Below, piece by piece: positions 40,250 to 49,532 of a stretch of DNA of 64,000 bases. Source of the stretch: Deinococcus sp. LM3 (GTDB lineage: Bacteria; Deinococcota; Deinococci; Deinococcales; Deinococcaceae); NCBI RefSeq assembly GCF_002017875.1, contig NZ_MUFV01000001.1:806001-870000 (forward strand), in the 5' to 3' direction. Under the pieces are notes generated by a model. The model did no database searches. It was not told the DNA's origin and saw only the letters and a list, made by a program, of their open reading frames with translations. The translations under genes were made by a program, and so were the position numbers. Each line of letters opens with the position of its first letter. The stretch's first letter is position 1.

Positions 40250-41348
40250 CGTTCCGGCCGCCGCGCCGGACGTGCAGGACGCGCGGGAGCTGCTGATCCG
40301 TGCGGTGCAGACCGCGTCGCTGTCCGGTCAGGAGGGGCCGGTGGCCGACTTCCTGAGCGGCTGGATGGCCGCGCGGGGCTTCACGGCGCGGGTGGACGAT
40401 GCCGGGAACGCTGTGGGCGAGCGCGGCAGTGGGCCACTGACGGTGGCGCTGCTGGGCCACATGGACACCGTGCCGGGCGAGATTCCGGTGCGGGTGGACA
40501 GCCACGGCGTGCTGCACGGGCGCGGCAGCGTGGACGCCAAGGGGCCGCTGTGCGCGTTCATGGCGGCCGTGGCGACCCTGCCGCCCGAGGCGCTGGCGGC
40601 GGCGCGCTTCGTGGTGATCGGCGCGACCGAGGAGGAGGCGCCCAGCAGCCGGGGCGCGCGGCACATCCGCGAGGTGCTGAGCCCGGACGTGGTCCTGATC
40701 GGCGAACCGAGCGGCTGGGAGGGCCTGACGCTGGGCTACAAGGGTCGCCTGGTCGTGCGGGCCGAGGCGCAACGCGAGAACTTCCACACGGCGGGCGAGG
40801 GCAGCAGCGCCGGGGACGACCTGACCGAGGCGTGGTTCCGGGTGCGGGCCTGGGCGGCCGGGGCGGGCGAGCCGGGCGGCGTGTTCGGCGGGGTGCAGGC
40901 GACCGTGCAGGACATCACGAGCGGCACGGACGGCCTGACGCAGCGGGCGCGCGGCACCTTCGGGTTGCGCCTGCCGCCCGCCGTGAGCCCCGCCGACGCC
41001 GAGGCGGTCATCCGTGAGCTGCTGGCCGACCTGGACAGCGTAACCGTGACCTTCACCGGCCATGAGAGCGCCGTGCGGCACGACCGGGACAACGCGCTGA
41101 CGCGGGCCATGCGGGTCGCGATCCGCGCGCAGGGCGGCACGCCCGTGTTCAAGGTCAAGACCGGCACGAGCGACATGAACGTGGTGGCCGGGCACTGGCC
41201 GGTGCCGACGCTGGCGTACGGGCCGGGCGACAGCGCCCTGGATCACACGCCGGAGGAACGCCTGGATCTGGCGGAATACGACCGGGCGGTCACGGTGCTG
41301 CGCGAGGCCCTGACCCGGCTCGCCACCGGCTGGTCCGCTCCGGCCTGA
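40239..41348 (+). CDS. lysK: [LysW]-lysine hydrolase (M20 peptidase family)
   Basis: This 369-residue zinc hydrolase removes the LysW carrier from lysine (or ornithine) in the alpha-aminoadipate lysine pathway of the Thermus-Deinococcus group. M20 metal sites are visible: LLGHMDTVPG, GRGSVDAKGPLCAF, ATEEEAPSSRGARH and IGEPSGWEGLTLGYKG. The KTGTSDMNVV segment is typical of LysK rather than DapE/ArgE. It starts inside the end of the preceding membrane protein gene. No other lys genes are adjacent. A second possibility is a general M20 deacylase, but the motifs favour LysK. Confidence 0.88.
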   Translation: MSTDVPAAAPDVQDARELLIRAVQTASLSGQEGPVADFLSGWMAARGFTARVDDAGNAVGERGSGPLTVALLGHMDTVPGEIPVRVDSHGVLHGRGSVDAKGPLCAFMAAVATLPPEALAAARFVVIGATEEEAPSSRGARHIREVLSPDVVLIGEPSGWEGLTLGYKGRLVVRAEAQRENFHTAGEGSSAGDDLTEAWFRVRAWAAGAGEPGGVFGGVQATVQDITSGTDGLTQRARGTFGLRLPPAVSPADAEAVIRELLADLDSVTVTFTGHESAVRHDRDNALTRAMRVAIRAQGGTPVFKVKTGTSDMNVVAGHWPVPTLAYGPGDSALDHTPEERLDLAEYDRAVTVLREALTRLATGWSAPA

Positions 41349-41440
41349 ACCGGAAGCAGGGTCACGGAAATCAAGCGGGTACGTCTTCTGGTTTCTCTCA
41401 CGCGGCCAGCCCGTGGGCGCGGCACGCTTCCCGGTGACAC

Positions 41441-43186
41441 ATGGACCCCATCCTGATCCTGCTGATTCTGTTCGTCGCCGCGCTGGTGCTGTTCGCCACC
41501 GAGTGGCTGCCGGTCGACGTGACCGCGCTGGGGCTGCTCTCGGCGCTGCTGCTGCTGGGCCTGCTGACCCCGAAAGAGGCGTTCGCGGGCTTCGGCAGCG
41601 ACACGGTCCTGACGCTGGCGTCGCTGTTCATCCTGACGCGGGTGCTGCTGCGGGCCGGGGTGATCGAGTGGGTCGGCGTGAGCATCGCGCGGCGCTCCCG
41701 GAACGCCACGGCCACGCTGCGCTCGCTGCTGGGAACCGTGGCGGGCGTCAGCGCCTTTACCAGCAACACCGCCACGACTGCCGTGTTCCTGCCGGTCGTG
41801 GCGGGCACGGCGCGCCGCGCCGGGATTCCCGCCAGCCGCGCGCTGATGCCGCTGGCGTTCGCGAGCATCCTGGGCGGCACGATCACTGTGATCGGCACGA
41901 GCACCAACCTCGTCGTGTCGGGCGCGCTGCCGGCGGCCGGGCAGGAACCGCTGGGGTTTTTCGAACTGGCGTGGGTGGGCGTGCCGGTGGCGGTACTGGG
42001 TCTGGCGTACCTGTTCTTCGTCGCGCCGCGCCTGCTGCCCGCCCGTGACGCGCAGCTCGAGGAGTCGCTGCGGGCGTACCTCGCGGACCTGACGGTCGCC
42101 GCCGGCAGTCCGCTGGCCGGGCAGACCCTGCGGGAAACCGGACTGGGCCGCGATCACGGCCTGACGGTCGTCGCCGTGCGGCGCGGCGAGGAGGCCACGC
42201 AGTACGCGCCCGGACCGGACTTCCGCGTGCAGGAGGGCGATACCCTGACCGTCGAGGGGCCCACCGAGCGCATCCTGGCGGGCAAGAGCACGCTGGGCGT
42301 GGTCAGCAAGAGCGAGCAGAAACTCCCGCAGGACGAGGGTGGCGCGGTGCGGCTGGTCGAGGCGGTCGTCATGCCCGGCTCGCCGCTGCTGGGCCGCACC
42401 CTGAAAGAGGCGCGTTTCCGTGAGCGGTACGGGGCGTCCGTGCTGGCGCTGCACCGCCGCGCGCGGAACGTCGAACGCCTGGGCCGCCTGCGCATCCAGG
42501 TCGGTGACGTGCTGATGGTGCAGGGCGGCGCGGACCGCCTGGATTCGCTGGGCGAGTACCTGGTGGTCATGGGTGACCTGACCGAGCGGCAGCGCGACCT
42601 GCGGCGCGCCCCGCTGGCGCTGCTGCTGTTCGGAGGGTCCGTGCTGCTGGGCGGTCTGGGCGTCGTGCCGCTGGCGGTGGCGGTGGTCGTGGCGGTCGCC
42701 CTGAGCCTGATGTTCCGCCTGATCACGCCCGAGGAGGCGTACGGGTCGGTGGAGTGGCCGGTGATCGTGCTGGTGGCGTGCATGCTGGCCTTCGGCACGG
42801 CCTTCGAGGACAGCGGCGCGGCCCGCGCCCTGACCGGCGCGCTGTCGGGAGTGCTGGAGCCGCTGGGGCCGTACGGACTGCTGGGCGCGCTGTTCCTGGT
42901 GACGGTCCTGCTGACCCAGCCCATGAGTAACCAGGCGGCGGCGCTGGTCATGCTGCCGCTGGCCATCGGAACCGCCAAGGCGCTGGGCTACGATCCCCGG
43001 CCGTTCATCATCGGGATCACGGTGGCGGCCAGCAACTCGTTCATCACGCCGCTGGAGCCGTCATGCATGCTGGTGTACGGGCCGGGGCGGTACTCGTTCA
43101 TGGATTTCGTGCGGGTCGGGGCGGGCCTGACCGCCGTGACGTTCGTGGCGGCCCTGCTGATCATTCCGCGCGTCTGGCCGTTCTGA
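41441..43186 (+). CDS. SLC13 family permease with two TrkA-C domains
   Basis: This 581-residue divalent anion/sodium symporter family protein (DASS/CitT group) has about 11 membrane helices. Two RCK_C (TrkA-C) domains are inserted in the middle (about residues 205-290 and 300-385; EGDTLTVEGPTERILAG and VGDVLMVQGGADRLDSLG). The conserved hairpin segments with the SNT motif are SAFTSNTATTAVFLP and TQPMSNQAAALVMLP. Substrates of this subgroup include sulfate and dicarboxylates; which one cannot be told. It starts at ATG 41441 without an obvious Shine-Dalgarno or -10 box. Repeat copy 4 follows its stop. Confidence 0.9.
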   Translation: MDPILILLILFVAALVLFATEWLPVDVTALGLLSALLLLGLLTPKEAFAGFGSDTVLTLASLFILTRVLLRAGVIEWVGVSIARRSRNATATLRSLLGTVAGVSAFTSNTATTAVFLPVVAGTARRAGIPASRALMPLAFASILGGTITVIGTSTNLVVSGALPAAGQEPLGFFELAWVGVPVAVLGLAYLFFVAPRLLPARDAQLEESLRAYLADLTVAAGSPLAGQTLRETGLGRDHGLTVVAVRRGEEATQYAPGPDFRVQEGDTLTVEGPTERILAGKSTLGVVSKSEQKLPQDEGGAVRLVEAVVMPGSPLLGRTLKEARFRERYGASVLALHRRARNVERLGRLRIQVGDVLMVQGGADRLDSLGEYLVVMGDLTERQRDLRRAPLALLLFGGSVLLGGLGVVPLAVAVVVAVALSLMFRLITPEEAYGSVEWPVIVLVACMLAFGTAFEDSGAARALTGALSGVLEPLGPYGLLGALFLVTVLLTQPMSNQAAALVMLPLAIGTAKALGYDPRPFIIGITVAASNSFITPLEPSCMLVYGPGRYSFMDFVRVGAGLTAVTFVAALLIIPRVWPF

Positions 43187-43240
43187 ACACGGACTGCGGC
43201 CCGGCGGTCTGTACAGACGGCCGGGCCGGGTCGCGGGTCG

Positions 43241-43361
43241 TGCGGATTCCGTCTGTTTCGCTGACAACCTGACAGGGCGCCGGGTTGCCAACTCGACGCC
43301 TGGAATCCGTTTCTCTGCTCACAGCCACTCCGGTTGAACGGTTTGGCAGACTGTTCAACCG
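43241..43361 (+). repeat. Interspersed structured repeat, copy 4 (degenerate, ~121 bp)
   Basis: The left end is TGCGGATTCCG, and the right end has lost the terminal CGGAGTCCGTAT. Hairpin I is altered (CAACCTGA...GCCGGGTTG). Hairpin II has GGTTGAAC...GTTCAACC, where both arms differ from the usual GATTGAA/TTCAATC, so pairing is kept. It lies between convergent genes and is the only copy that does not touch a stop codon. Confidence 0.85.
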
Positions 43362-43371
43362 CAATGGCGGG

Positions 43372-43533
43372 TCAGATGAACAGGGGAGCGTCGGGGTCGT
43401 CGGGCAGGGGGCGTCCCTTGCGGGCGAACAGCGCGGCGGTGGTGCCGATCCCGATGATCGCGCCCAGGGCAACCACGATCAGCGCCCACGTCATCAGGGC
43501 GTGCGATTGGTCAGGATTGCGGTCTGAAGCCAT
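43372..43533 (-). CDS. Small single-helix membrane protein
   Basis: This 53-residue protein has a short polar start (MASDRNPDQSHALMT), one membrane helix (WALIVVALGAIIGIGTTAALF), then a basic and proline-rich tail (ARKGRPLPDDPDAPLFI). The positive-inside rule puts the C-terminus in the cytosol. The function is unknown. The ATG at 43531-43533 has TATGCT 6 nt upstream, so the message is probably leaderless. The longer open frame to 43602 is rejected on that ground. It converges on the SLC13 gene across repeat copy 4. Confidence 0.7.
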   Translation of the reverse strand: MASDRNPDQSHALMTWALIVVALGAIIGIGTTAALFARKGRPLPDDPDAPLFI

Positions 43534-43539
43534 GCACGC

Positions 43540-43545
43540 AGCATA
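43540..43545 (-). promoter_or_regulatory. -10 box of the 53-aa membrane protein gene
   Basis: Read on the minus strand this is TATGCT, 6 nt before the ATG. Confidence 0.55.
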
Positions 43546-43579
43546 ACAGCCGTTCGCGGCGTGCGGGCTTAGGCTCGGT

Positions 43580-44854
43580 TCAGGCTTTCGGGAGGGGATC
43601 ACGGGGCAGGCGGGTCCACAGGGCGGCAGTGGCGGCGGCGCCCAGCGCGGCCAGGACGATCAGGCCGGCGCGCGGCCCGAAGGGACCGCTGCTGCTGATC
43701 AGGCTGCTGGCGATCAGCGCGCCGGGGGGGCCCATGCCGACCAGCACGAACGAGTACAGGCTCATGACCCGGCCGCGCAGCGCGTCGGGGATGGTGAGCT
43801 GCACGCTGGAGTTCGCGCTGACCAGCAGGGTCAGCATCCCGAACCCGCAGGCGGCCAGGACCGGGAAGGCCAGCGCCGGGCCGGGCGTGAAGGCCAGCGC
43901 GACGGCGCTGAGGGTCAGGATGACCGCGCCGACCCGCAGGTTGCGCAGCGGGTTGGGACGGCTGGCCTGCCAGAGCGCGCCGGCCATCGCGCCGATCCCG
44001 AAGGCGGCCGACAGCGCGCCGAAGGTCGCCTCGCGCGCGCCGAACACCACGCGGGCGTAGTAGGGGATGATCACGTTGAAGTTGATGATGGTCAGGCTGA
44101 GCGCCCCGACGAGCAGCATGACGTTGCGCACGGCGGGCGTGCCGCGCACGTAGCGCAGGCCCTCGCGGACGTCCTCGGCCATGCTGCCGCGCGGGCCGCC
44201 CTCGCGGGGGGGAAAGGGCAGCGTGGCGATCACGTACAGCACCACGAAGAACGACGCGACGTTCAGGTAGAACGGCAGCGCCAGCCGCGAGATGTCGTCG
44301 CCGTTCCCGCCTGCCAGCAGCGTGACGCCCAGCGCGGCGACCACCCCGAACAGCGCCTGCCCGACCGTGCGGCTCACGTTGAACGACAGGCTGTTCAGGG
44401 CGACGGCGTTCGGCACGTCGCTTCTGGGCACGAAGTCCACGACCATGCTCTGCCGGGCCGGCATGTCGAAGGCGTTCGCGCAGCCGGACAGGAACGCGAT
44501 GCCCATGACCAGCGGCAACGTGACCAGACCCAGGTGCGTGGTGACGGCCAGGGCGGTCGCAGTGATCAGCAGCGTGATCTGCGTGGCCAGCAGCACGTTC
44601 CGGCGCGGCACGCGGTCGATGACGGCCCCGGCGAACAGCGAGAGCAGCAGGCTGGGCATGAACTGCGCGGCGGTGACCCAGCCGAGCGCGGCGCTGCTGC
44701 CGCCCGAGAGTTCCAGCACGAGGTACTGCTGGGCAGTGGCCTGCATCCACGATCCGGTCAGCGAGAGCAGCTGCGAGAACCAGTAGCGGCGGTAGTGGGG
44801 GTGGCGCAGGGCACTGAAGGTGCGCGTACGCCACGCCTGGGCGCGGGCAGTCAC
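43580..44854 (-). CDS. MFS transporter (EntS/TMS-like)
   Basis: This 424-residue, 12-helix exporter belongs to the MFS group that includes enterobactin exporter EntS. It starts RHPHYRRYWFSQLLSLTGSWMQATAQQYLVLEL and contains LFAGAVIDRVPRRNVLL (loop 2-3 motif), AFDMPARQSMVVDFV and SSVQLTIPDALRGRVMSLYSF, all typical of it. The substrate may be a siderophore or drug. The start chosen is the GTG at 44852-44854, because TATGGT lies 7 nt upstream. The nearby ATG (44864-44866) is inside that -10 box and so is unlikely to be transcribed. Confidence 0.88.
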   Translation of the reverse strand: MTARAQAWRTRTFSALRHPHYRRYWFSQLLSLTGSWMQATAQQYLVLELSGGSSAALGWVTAAQFMPSLLLSLFAGAVIDRVPRRNVLLATQITLLITATALAVTTHLGLVTLPLVMGIAFLSGCANAFDMPARQSMVVDFVPRSDVPNAVALNSLSFNVSRTVGQALFGVVAALGVTLLAGGNGDDISRLALPFYLNVASFFVVLYVIATLPFPPREGGPRGSMAEDVREGLRYVRGTPAVRNVMLLVGALSLTIINFNVIIPYYARVVFGAREATFGALSAAFGIGAMAGALWQASRPNPLRNLRVGAVILTLSAVALAFTPGPALAFPVLAACGFGMLTLLVSANSSVQLTIPDALRGRVMSLYSFVLVGMGPPGALIASSLISSSGPFGPRAGLIVLAALGAAATAALWTRLPRDPLPKA

Positions 44855-44861
44855 GCCTGCC

Positions 44862-44867
44862 ACCATA
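44862..44867 (-). promoter_or_regulatory. -10 box of the EntS-like gene (decides start)
   Basis: Read on the minus strand this is TATGGT, 7 nt before the GTG at 44852-44854. It contains the competing ATG. Confidence 0.6.
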
Positions 44868-44994
44868 CGCCCCGCCGGGACCGCACCGGCCTTCCTGACG
44901 GGACGCTCCCCCCTGCCCCGGCGCGGCGGGTGGCTTGGCAGGGTGGACAGCTTGGCAGGGCGGGCGGGGGCGTGTTACGGTGCGCGGGTCAACG

Positions 44995-45022
44995 TTCACG
45001 TTTCTCAGTCGTTCCGTATTCT
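44995..45022 (+). promoter_or_regulatory. Candidate promoter of the LysM-NlpC/P60 gene
   Basis: TTCACG (44995-45000), a 16-nt spacer and TATTCT (45017-45022) form a plausible promoter about 46 nt before the ATG at 45069. Confidence 0.4.
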
Positions 45023-45068
45023 TTCCGGGTCCGGTGCGTTCCGGCCGGGTCTTTCCTGCGAGTCCTTC

Positions 45069-46127
45069 ATGTCCCTGCCTGATTCCCGCGTTCTGACGCT
45101 CCTGCGCCCCCCGCTGACCGTGCTGGCCCTGTCCCTGTCGCTCGGGGGGCTACCGGCCGCCGCGCAGACACTCACCGCGCCGCTGGTCGTGACGGCCCCT
45201 GACCTGCGGGGCGCGGCCAGCGTGACCGTGCAGCCCGGCGATACGGCGTTCAGTCTGGCCCGCCGCGCCGGCCTGAGCGTCGAGGCGCTGCTGGCCCTGA
45301 ACGGCCTGACCCGCCCGGACCTGCGGGTCGGGCAGGTGCTGACCCTGCGTGACGGGCCGCGCACGCACGTCACGCAGCCCGGCGAGACGCTGTACGCCCT
45401 GGCCCGCCGCTACGGGGTCACGGTGGACGCCCTGCTGGCCGCCAGCAGCCTGCCGCCGGGCGCGGCGCTGCGGGCCGGGCAGGTGCTGACCCTGCCGGCC
45501 GGAGCGATCGACCGCGGCGTGACCGGCGCGCCCGCTCCGGCTCCCCCCGTTCCGGCTGGTCTGCCGCTGCCGGCGGGCGTGGTCGGTTCGCCGTTCCTGC
45601 CGGCCGCGCCCGCGCCGGTCGCGCCGGTGCTGCAACCGGCGCGCGAGATGCCGCGCGTGCAGGGTCCGGCCACGCTGCCAGTTGCTGCCGTGGCTGGCGA
45701 GGCGTCCGGCGAGGTGGTCGCATCTCCCCTGCCGGGCGACTGGCGCGGGGCGGCCCTGGCGCTGCTCGGCACGCCCTACGTGTTCGGCGGCGAGGCCCGC
45801 AGCGGTCTGGATTGCAGCGGGTTCGTGCGGCAGGTGTTCACGCCGCTGGGCGTGGCGTTGCCGCGCGTCAGTGCGGATCAGGCGCGGGCGGGCGCGGCGG
45901 TGGACGACCGCGACCTGCGGCCCGGCGACCTGCTGTTCTTCGACACCGAGGGCCGGGGGCGCGTGTCGCATGTCGGCATCTACCTGGGTGACGACCAGTT
46001 CATCAGCGCGAACAGTTACCTGGGGCGGGTGTCCGTGGACCGGCTACGCAGCGACCGCTACTGGGGACCGCGCTACCTGTGGGCGCGGCGGGTGCTGGAC
46101 GGCCCGGTGGCCCTCACGCGGCCCTGA
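45069..46127 (+). CDS. Cell-wall endopeptidase, two LysM plus NlpC/P60
   Basis: This 352-residue secreted protein has a signal peptide ending SLGGLPAAAQT (cut near residue 34). It carries two LysM peptidoglycan-binding motifs (SVTVQPGDTAFSLARRAGLS and THVTQPGETLYALARRYGV), a Pro/Ala-rich linker, and an NlpC/P60 catalytic domain from about residue 225. The catalytic Cys is in GLDCSGFVRQVF and the His in GRVSHVGIYLGDDQF, with a polar third residue expected shortly after. It probably cuts stem peptides in peptidoglycan during growth or division. The TGA stop shares its A with repeat copy 5. Confidence 0.93.
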   Translation: MSLPDSRVLTLLRPPLTVLALSLSLGGLPAAAQTLTAPLVVTAPDLRGAASVTVQPGDTAFSLARRAGLSVEALLALNGLTRPDLRVGQVLTLRDGPRTHVTQPGETLYALARRYGVTVDALLAASSLPPGAALRAGQVLTLPAGAIDRGVTGAPAPAPPVPAGLPLPAGVVGSPFLPAAPAPVAPVLQPAREMPRVQGPATLPVAAVAGEASGEVVASPLPGDWRGAALALLGTPYVFGGEARSGLDCSGFVRQVFTPLGVALPRVSADQARAGAAVDDRDLRPGDLLFFDTEGRGRVSHVGIYLGDDQFISANSYLGRVSVDRLRSDRYWGPRYLWARRVLDGPVALTRP

Positions 46128-46261
46128 TACGGATTCCGTTTGTTTCGCCGACAATCCGGGACTTCACCGGATTGCCAGCTCCACGTCCGGAACCCGTATT
46201 GCTCCCACTCGCTCCGCTCGGATTGAATGAGCTTTGCAGCCCATTCAATCGGAGTCCGTAT
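46127..46261 (+). repeat. Interspersed structured repeat, copy 5 (135 bp, best copy)
   Basis: The ends ATACGGATTCCG and CGGAGTCCGTAT are complete. Hairpin I is CAATCCGG...CCGGATTG. Hairpin II is GATTGAATG...CATTCAATC. The first base is the last base of the TGA stop of the LysM-NlpC/P60 gene. It lies between convergent genes and serves as the reference copy. Confidence 0.93.
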
Positions 46262-46390
46262 GAGTCGCCCCCGGCTGGATGGTCCGCGTCCGGACTCCGG
46301 CCCAGCCGGTTCGTGAACACCGTCCGGGTGAACCCGGAGTGCTGCGGCGCAGGGCGAGTGGGAACAGGCGCAGTCCGCATGACAGGAATT

Positions 46391-46420
46391 CGCGCGCCGT
46401 CCCGGTTCGGGGGGCGCGCG
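46391..46420 (-). terminator. Hairpin after the RHH gene
   Basis: A perfect 8-bp stem pairs CGCGCGCC (46391-46398) with GGCGCGCG (46413-46420). An inner CCCG/CGGG stem is also present. It lies 23 nt downstream of the RHH stop on the minus strand and is a likely terminator. Confidence 0.5.
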
Positions 46421-46443
46421 GCGGCGTTGCGGAGCGGGTCGGG

Positions 46444-46668
46444 TCAGGCGTCGTCGCTGAGCAGTTCGGTGTCCAGGATGGAGCGGTACTGCTCGAGGTT
46501 CTCACCTTCACCGAGCTCGCGGGCGATCTTTTCGATGGCCAGACGGACGACTTCGCTCTTGCTGATCAGTCGTTCGGGACTGGACAGTTCGTACGCCGTG
46601 CGGGTCAGCAGGGCGTCCTGCTCATCGCTGATGACCACCTGCAGGCGTTTACGTTCCTTCTTGGGCAT
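46444..46668 (-). CDS. Ribbon-helix-helix type DNA-binding protein
   Basis: This 74-residue basic-then-acidic protein fits an RHH fold: strand KERKRLQVVISDEQDALL, helix TRTAYELSSP, helix ISKSEVVRLAIEKIARELGEG. The acidic tail is LEQYRSILDTELLSDDA. Such proteins bind DNA as dimers through the paired N-terminal strands. The ATG at 46666-46668 has AGGAG upstream. A good promoter (TTGAGG, 17 nt, TACGCT) reads into it from 46733-46761. It is divergent from murA, whose promoter contains a palindrome it might bind. It is not adjacent to a toxin gene, so a free-standing regulator is more likely than an antitoxin. Confidence 0.78.
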   Translation of the reverse strand: MPKKERKRLQVVISDEQDALLTRTAYELSSPERLISKSEVVRLAIEKIARELGEGENLEQYRSILDTELLSDDA

Positions 46669-46732
46669 GCCTCTCCTGAAAGGGACCTCCCGCTGCCGTG
46701 GGCGTCGCGGTGGTGGGTGTGATCGTACTCGC

Positions 46733-46761
46733 AGCGTAGCACGCAACCTGAGTGCCCTCAA
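46733..46761 (-). promoter_or_regulatory. Promoter of the RHH gene
   Basis: On the minus strand, -35 TTGAGG (46756-46761), a 17-nt spacer and -10 TACGCT (46733-46738). The leader to the ATG is about 60 nt and includes AGGAG. Confidence 0.6.
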
Positions 46762-46834
46762 CATGAGACTCCCCTGACGACTGGGCTATAGATGTGGCTC
46801 ATCCTCTGGGCGGCCACTGGATGTATGGTCAGTG

Positions 46835-46864
46835 TGGACACATCCTGAGCAAGATGTGTAACAT
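46835..46864 (+). promoter_or_regulatory. murA promoter with palindrome in the spacer
   Basis: -35 TGGACA (46835-46840), an 18-nt spacer and -10 TAACAT (46859-46864). A perfect inverted repeat ACACATC-N8-GATGTGT (46838-46859) fills the spacer, as an operator would. The murA leader would be about 80 nt. Confidence 0.55.
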
Positions 46865-46952
46865 GCACCCATGCCGCGTGGGGAATCGGCCGTCTGCCGG
46901 CCACCCAATCCCAGTCCCCGCGCGCCCGTGACCTTCACGAAAGGATACTTCC

Positions 46953-48233
46953 ATGCAACTGACCCCACTGCACGTCCAGGGAGGCCGCGAACTCAGCGGC
47001 GAGATCGCCGTTCAGCACAGCAAGAACGCGGCGCTGCCGATCATCGTCGCCAGCCTCCTGAGCAGTGAGAAGGTCATCCTGCACGGCATCCCGCGCCTGA
47101 GCGACGTGGCGACCATCCTGGACCTGCTGGCCCACATCGGCACGCGCCACGCCTGGATCGGCGAGAACAGCCTGGAGCTGCACACCCCAGAGATCCTGAA
47201 CACCGACGCGCCCTACGCGCTGGTCAGCAAGATGCGCGCCAGCTTCATCGTGATGGGCCCCATCCTGGCCCGCGCCGGACACGCGACCGTCTCCATGCCC
47301 GGCGGCTGCGCCTGGGGTCCGCGCCCCGTGGATCAGCACGTCAAGGCGCTGCGCGCCCTGGGAGCGCAGGTCAGCGAGGACGGCGGCAACTTCGAGGCGA
47401 CCCGCCAGGGCAGCCTCAACGGGCAGTTCATCTTCGAACTGCTGACCGTGGGCGGCACGCACAACGCCATCCTGGCCAGCGTGCTGGGCGACGGCGTGGT
47501 CACGCTGGAGAACGCCAGCATCGATACCGACGTGGTCGACATGATCGAGTTCCTGAACAGCCTCGGCGCGGACATCCAGGGTGCCGGGACGAACACCATC
47601 ACGGTGCGCGGCGTCAGCGCCCTGCGCGGCGGCACGTACACGGTCATTCCCGACCGCATCGAGGCCGGCACCTTCATGATGCTGGCCGCCGCCACCCGCA
47701 GCCGCGTCACGCTCACGAACGTCCGCCCCGACCACCTGCGCGCCGTGACCGGCAAGTTGCAGGAGATGGGCGTGGACATCACCGAGCAGGGCAACACCCT
47801 GACCGTGGATGCCCGCGACCGCACCCTGAGCCCCGTGAACATCACCACCCAGAGCTACCCGGGCTTCCCCACCGACCTGCAACCGCAGATGAGCGCCCTG
47901 CTCGCCACGGTGCCCGGCACCAGCGTCGTGCAGGACCCTGTGTACCCCGACCGCCTGACGCACGTGGCCGAACTGACCCGCATGGGCGCGAACATCACCG
48001 TCAGCGGCTACACCCAGGTCATCCAGGGCGGCGCGCTGCACGCCGCGCCGGTCAAGGCCGCCGACCTGCGCGCCGGCGCGGCCCTGTTCATCGCGGGCCT
48101 GACCTGCGAGGGCGACACCGTGATCGACGGCGTGCAGTACCTGAACCGCGGCTACGAACGCCTCGCCGAGCGCCTGCGCGGCCTGGGTGCGAACGTCATG
48201 CAGCCCGAAGGTCTGCTGGCCGCCGCCGACTGA
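46953..48233 (+). CDS. murA: UDP-N-acetylglucosamine 1-carboxyvinyltransferase
   Basis: This 426-residue enzyme catalyses the first committed step of peptidoglycan synthesis: transfer of enolpyruvate from PEP to UDP-GlcNAc. The catalytic Cys119 lies in SMPGGCAWGPRPVDQHV. Lys24-Asn25 in QHSKNAALPI bind substrate. The inside-out alpha/beta barrel pattern is clear, ending with the conserved RGYERLAERLRGLGA. A cysteine rather than aspartate at 119 predicts fosfomycin sensitivity. AAAGGA lies 8 nt before the ATG. It is divergent from the RHH regulator. Confidence 0.96.
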   Translation: MQLTPLHVQGGRELSGEIAVQHSKNAALPIIVASLLSSEKVILHGIPRLSDVATILDLLAHIGTRHAWIGENSLELHTPEILNTDAPYALVSKMRASFIVMGPILARAGHATVSMPGGCAWGPRPVDQHVKALRALGAQVSEDGGNFEATRQGSLNGQFIFELLTVGGTHNAILASVLGDGVVTLENASIDTDVVDMIEFLNSLGADIQGAGTNTITVRGVSALRGGTYTVIPDRIEAGTFMMLAAATRSRVTLTNVRPDHLRAVTGKLQEMGVDITEQGNTLTVDARDRTLSPVNITTQSYPGFPTDLQPQMSALLATVPGTSVVQDPVYPDRLTHVAELTRMGANITVSGYTQVIQGGALHAAPVKAADLRAGAALFIAGLTCEGDTVIDGVQYLNRGYERLAERLRGLGANVMQPEGLLAAAD

Positions 48234-48245
48234 TCCGGATCCGCC

Positions 48246-48287
48246 GCAGGGGGGCGTCCGCCGTGAACCGGTGGGGCGCCCCCCTGC
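48246..48287 (+). terminator. murA terminator
   Basis: A perfect 11-bp stem GCAGGGGGGCG (48246-48256) / CGCCCCCCTGC (48277-48287) with a 20-nt loop, 12 nt after the stop codon and followed by TTCT. Confidence 0.7.
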
Positions 48288-48375
48288 TTCTACACCGCTG
48301 CCAGTTCTGCCCCACTGCCAGTTCTGCCCCGCTACCAGCGGGCGGCCCCCCCTGGCAGTGGGGGCGCGCGTGGTC
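48288..48375. repeat. Tandem 19-nt duplication and large hairpin after murA
   Basis: The sequence CTGCCAGTTCTGCCCC occurs twice in tandem (about 48298 and 48316). The second hairpin pairs CCCCACTGCCAG (48310-48321) with CTGGCAGTGGGG (48352-48363). It lies between the convergent murA and methyltransferase genes and may terminate the latter. Confidence 0.5.
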
Positions 48376-48390
48376 ATACGGAGGTCCGGA

Positions 48391-48391
<1 letters not shown>
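48376..48391. repeat. Probable collapsed copy of the interspersed repeat
   Basis: The 16-mer ATACGGAGGTCCGGAT looks like the two ends of the 135-bp element joined (ATACGGA + TCCG.AT). Like full copies, it overlaps the stop codon of a flanking gene by one base (48391) and lies between convergent genes. Confidence 0.45.
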
Positions 48392-49470
<1,079 letters not shown>

Positions 49471-49478
49471 AGCAGGAC

Positions 49479-49484
49479 AGTATA
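49479..49484 (-). promoter_or_regulatory. -10 box of the THUMP methyltransferase gene
   Basis: Read on the minus strand this is TATACT, 8 nt before the ATG. It shares a 62-nt divergent region with ktrB. Confidence 0.6.
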
Positions 49485-49515
49485 GGCCGGCGGCGCGGTG
49501 GGGGTGCGCGGGGCG

Positions 49516-49521
49516 TAGAAT
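49516..49521 (+). promoter_or_regulatory. -10 box of the ktr operon
   Basis: TAGAAT, 11 nt before the ATG at 49533. A very short leader without Shine-Dalgarno is implied. Confidence 0.5.
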
Positions 49522-49532
49522 CCGGCCATTCT

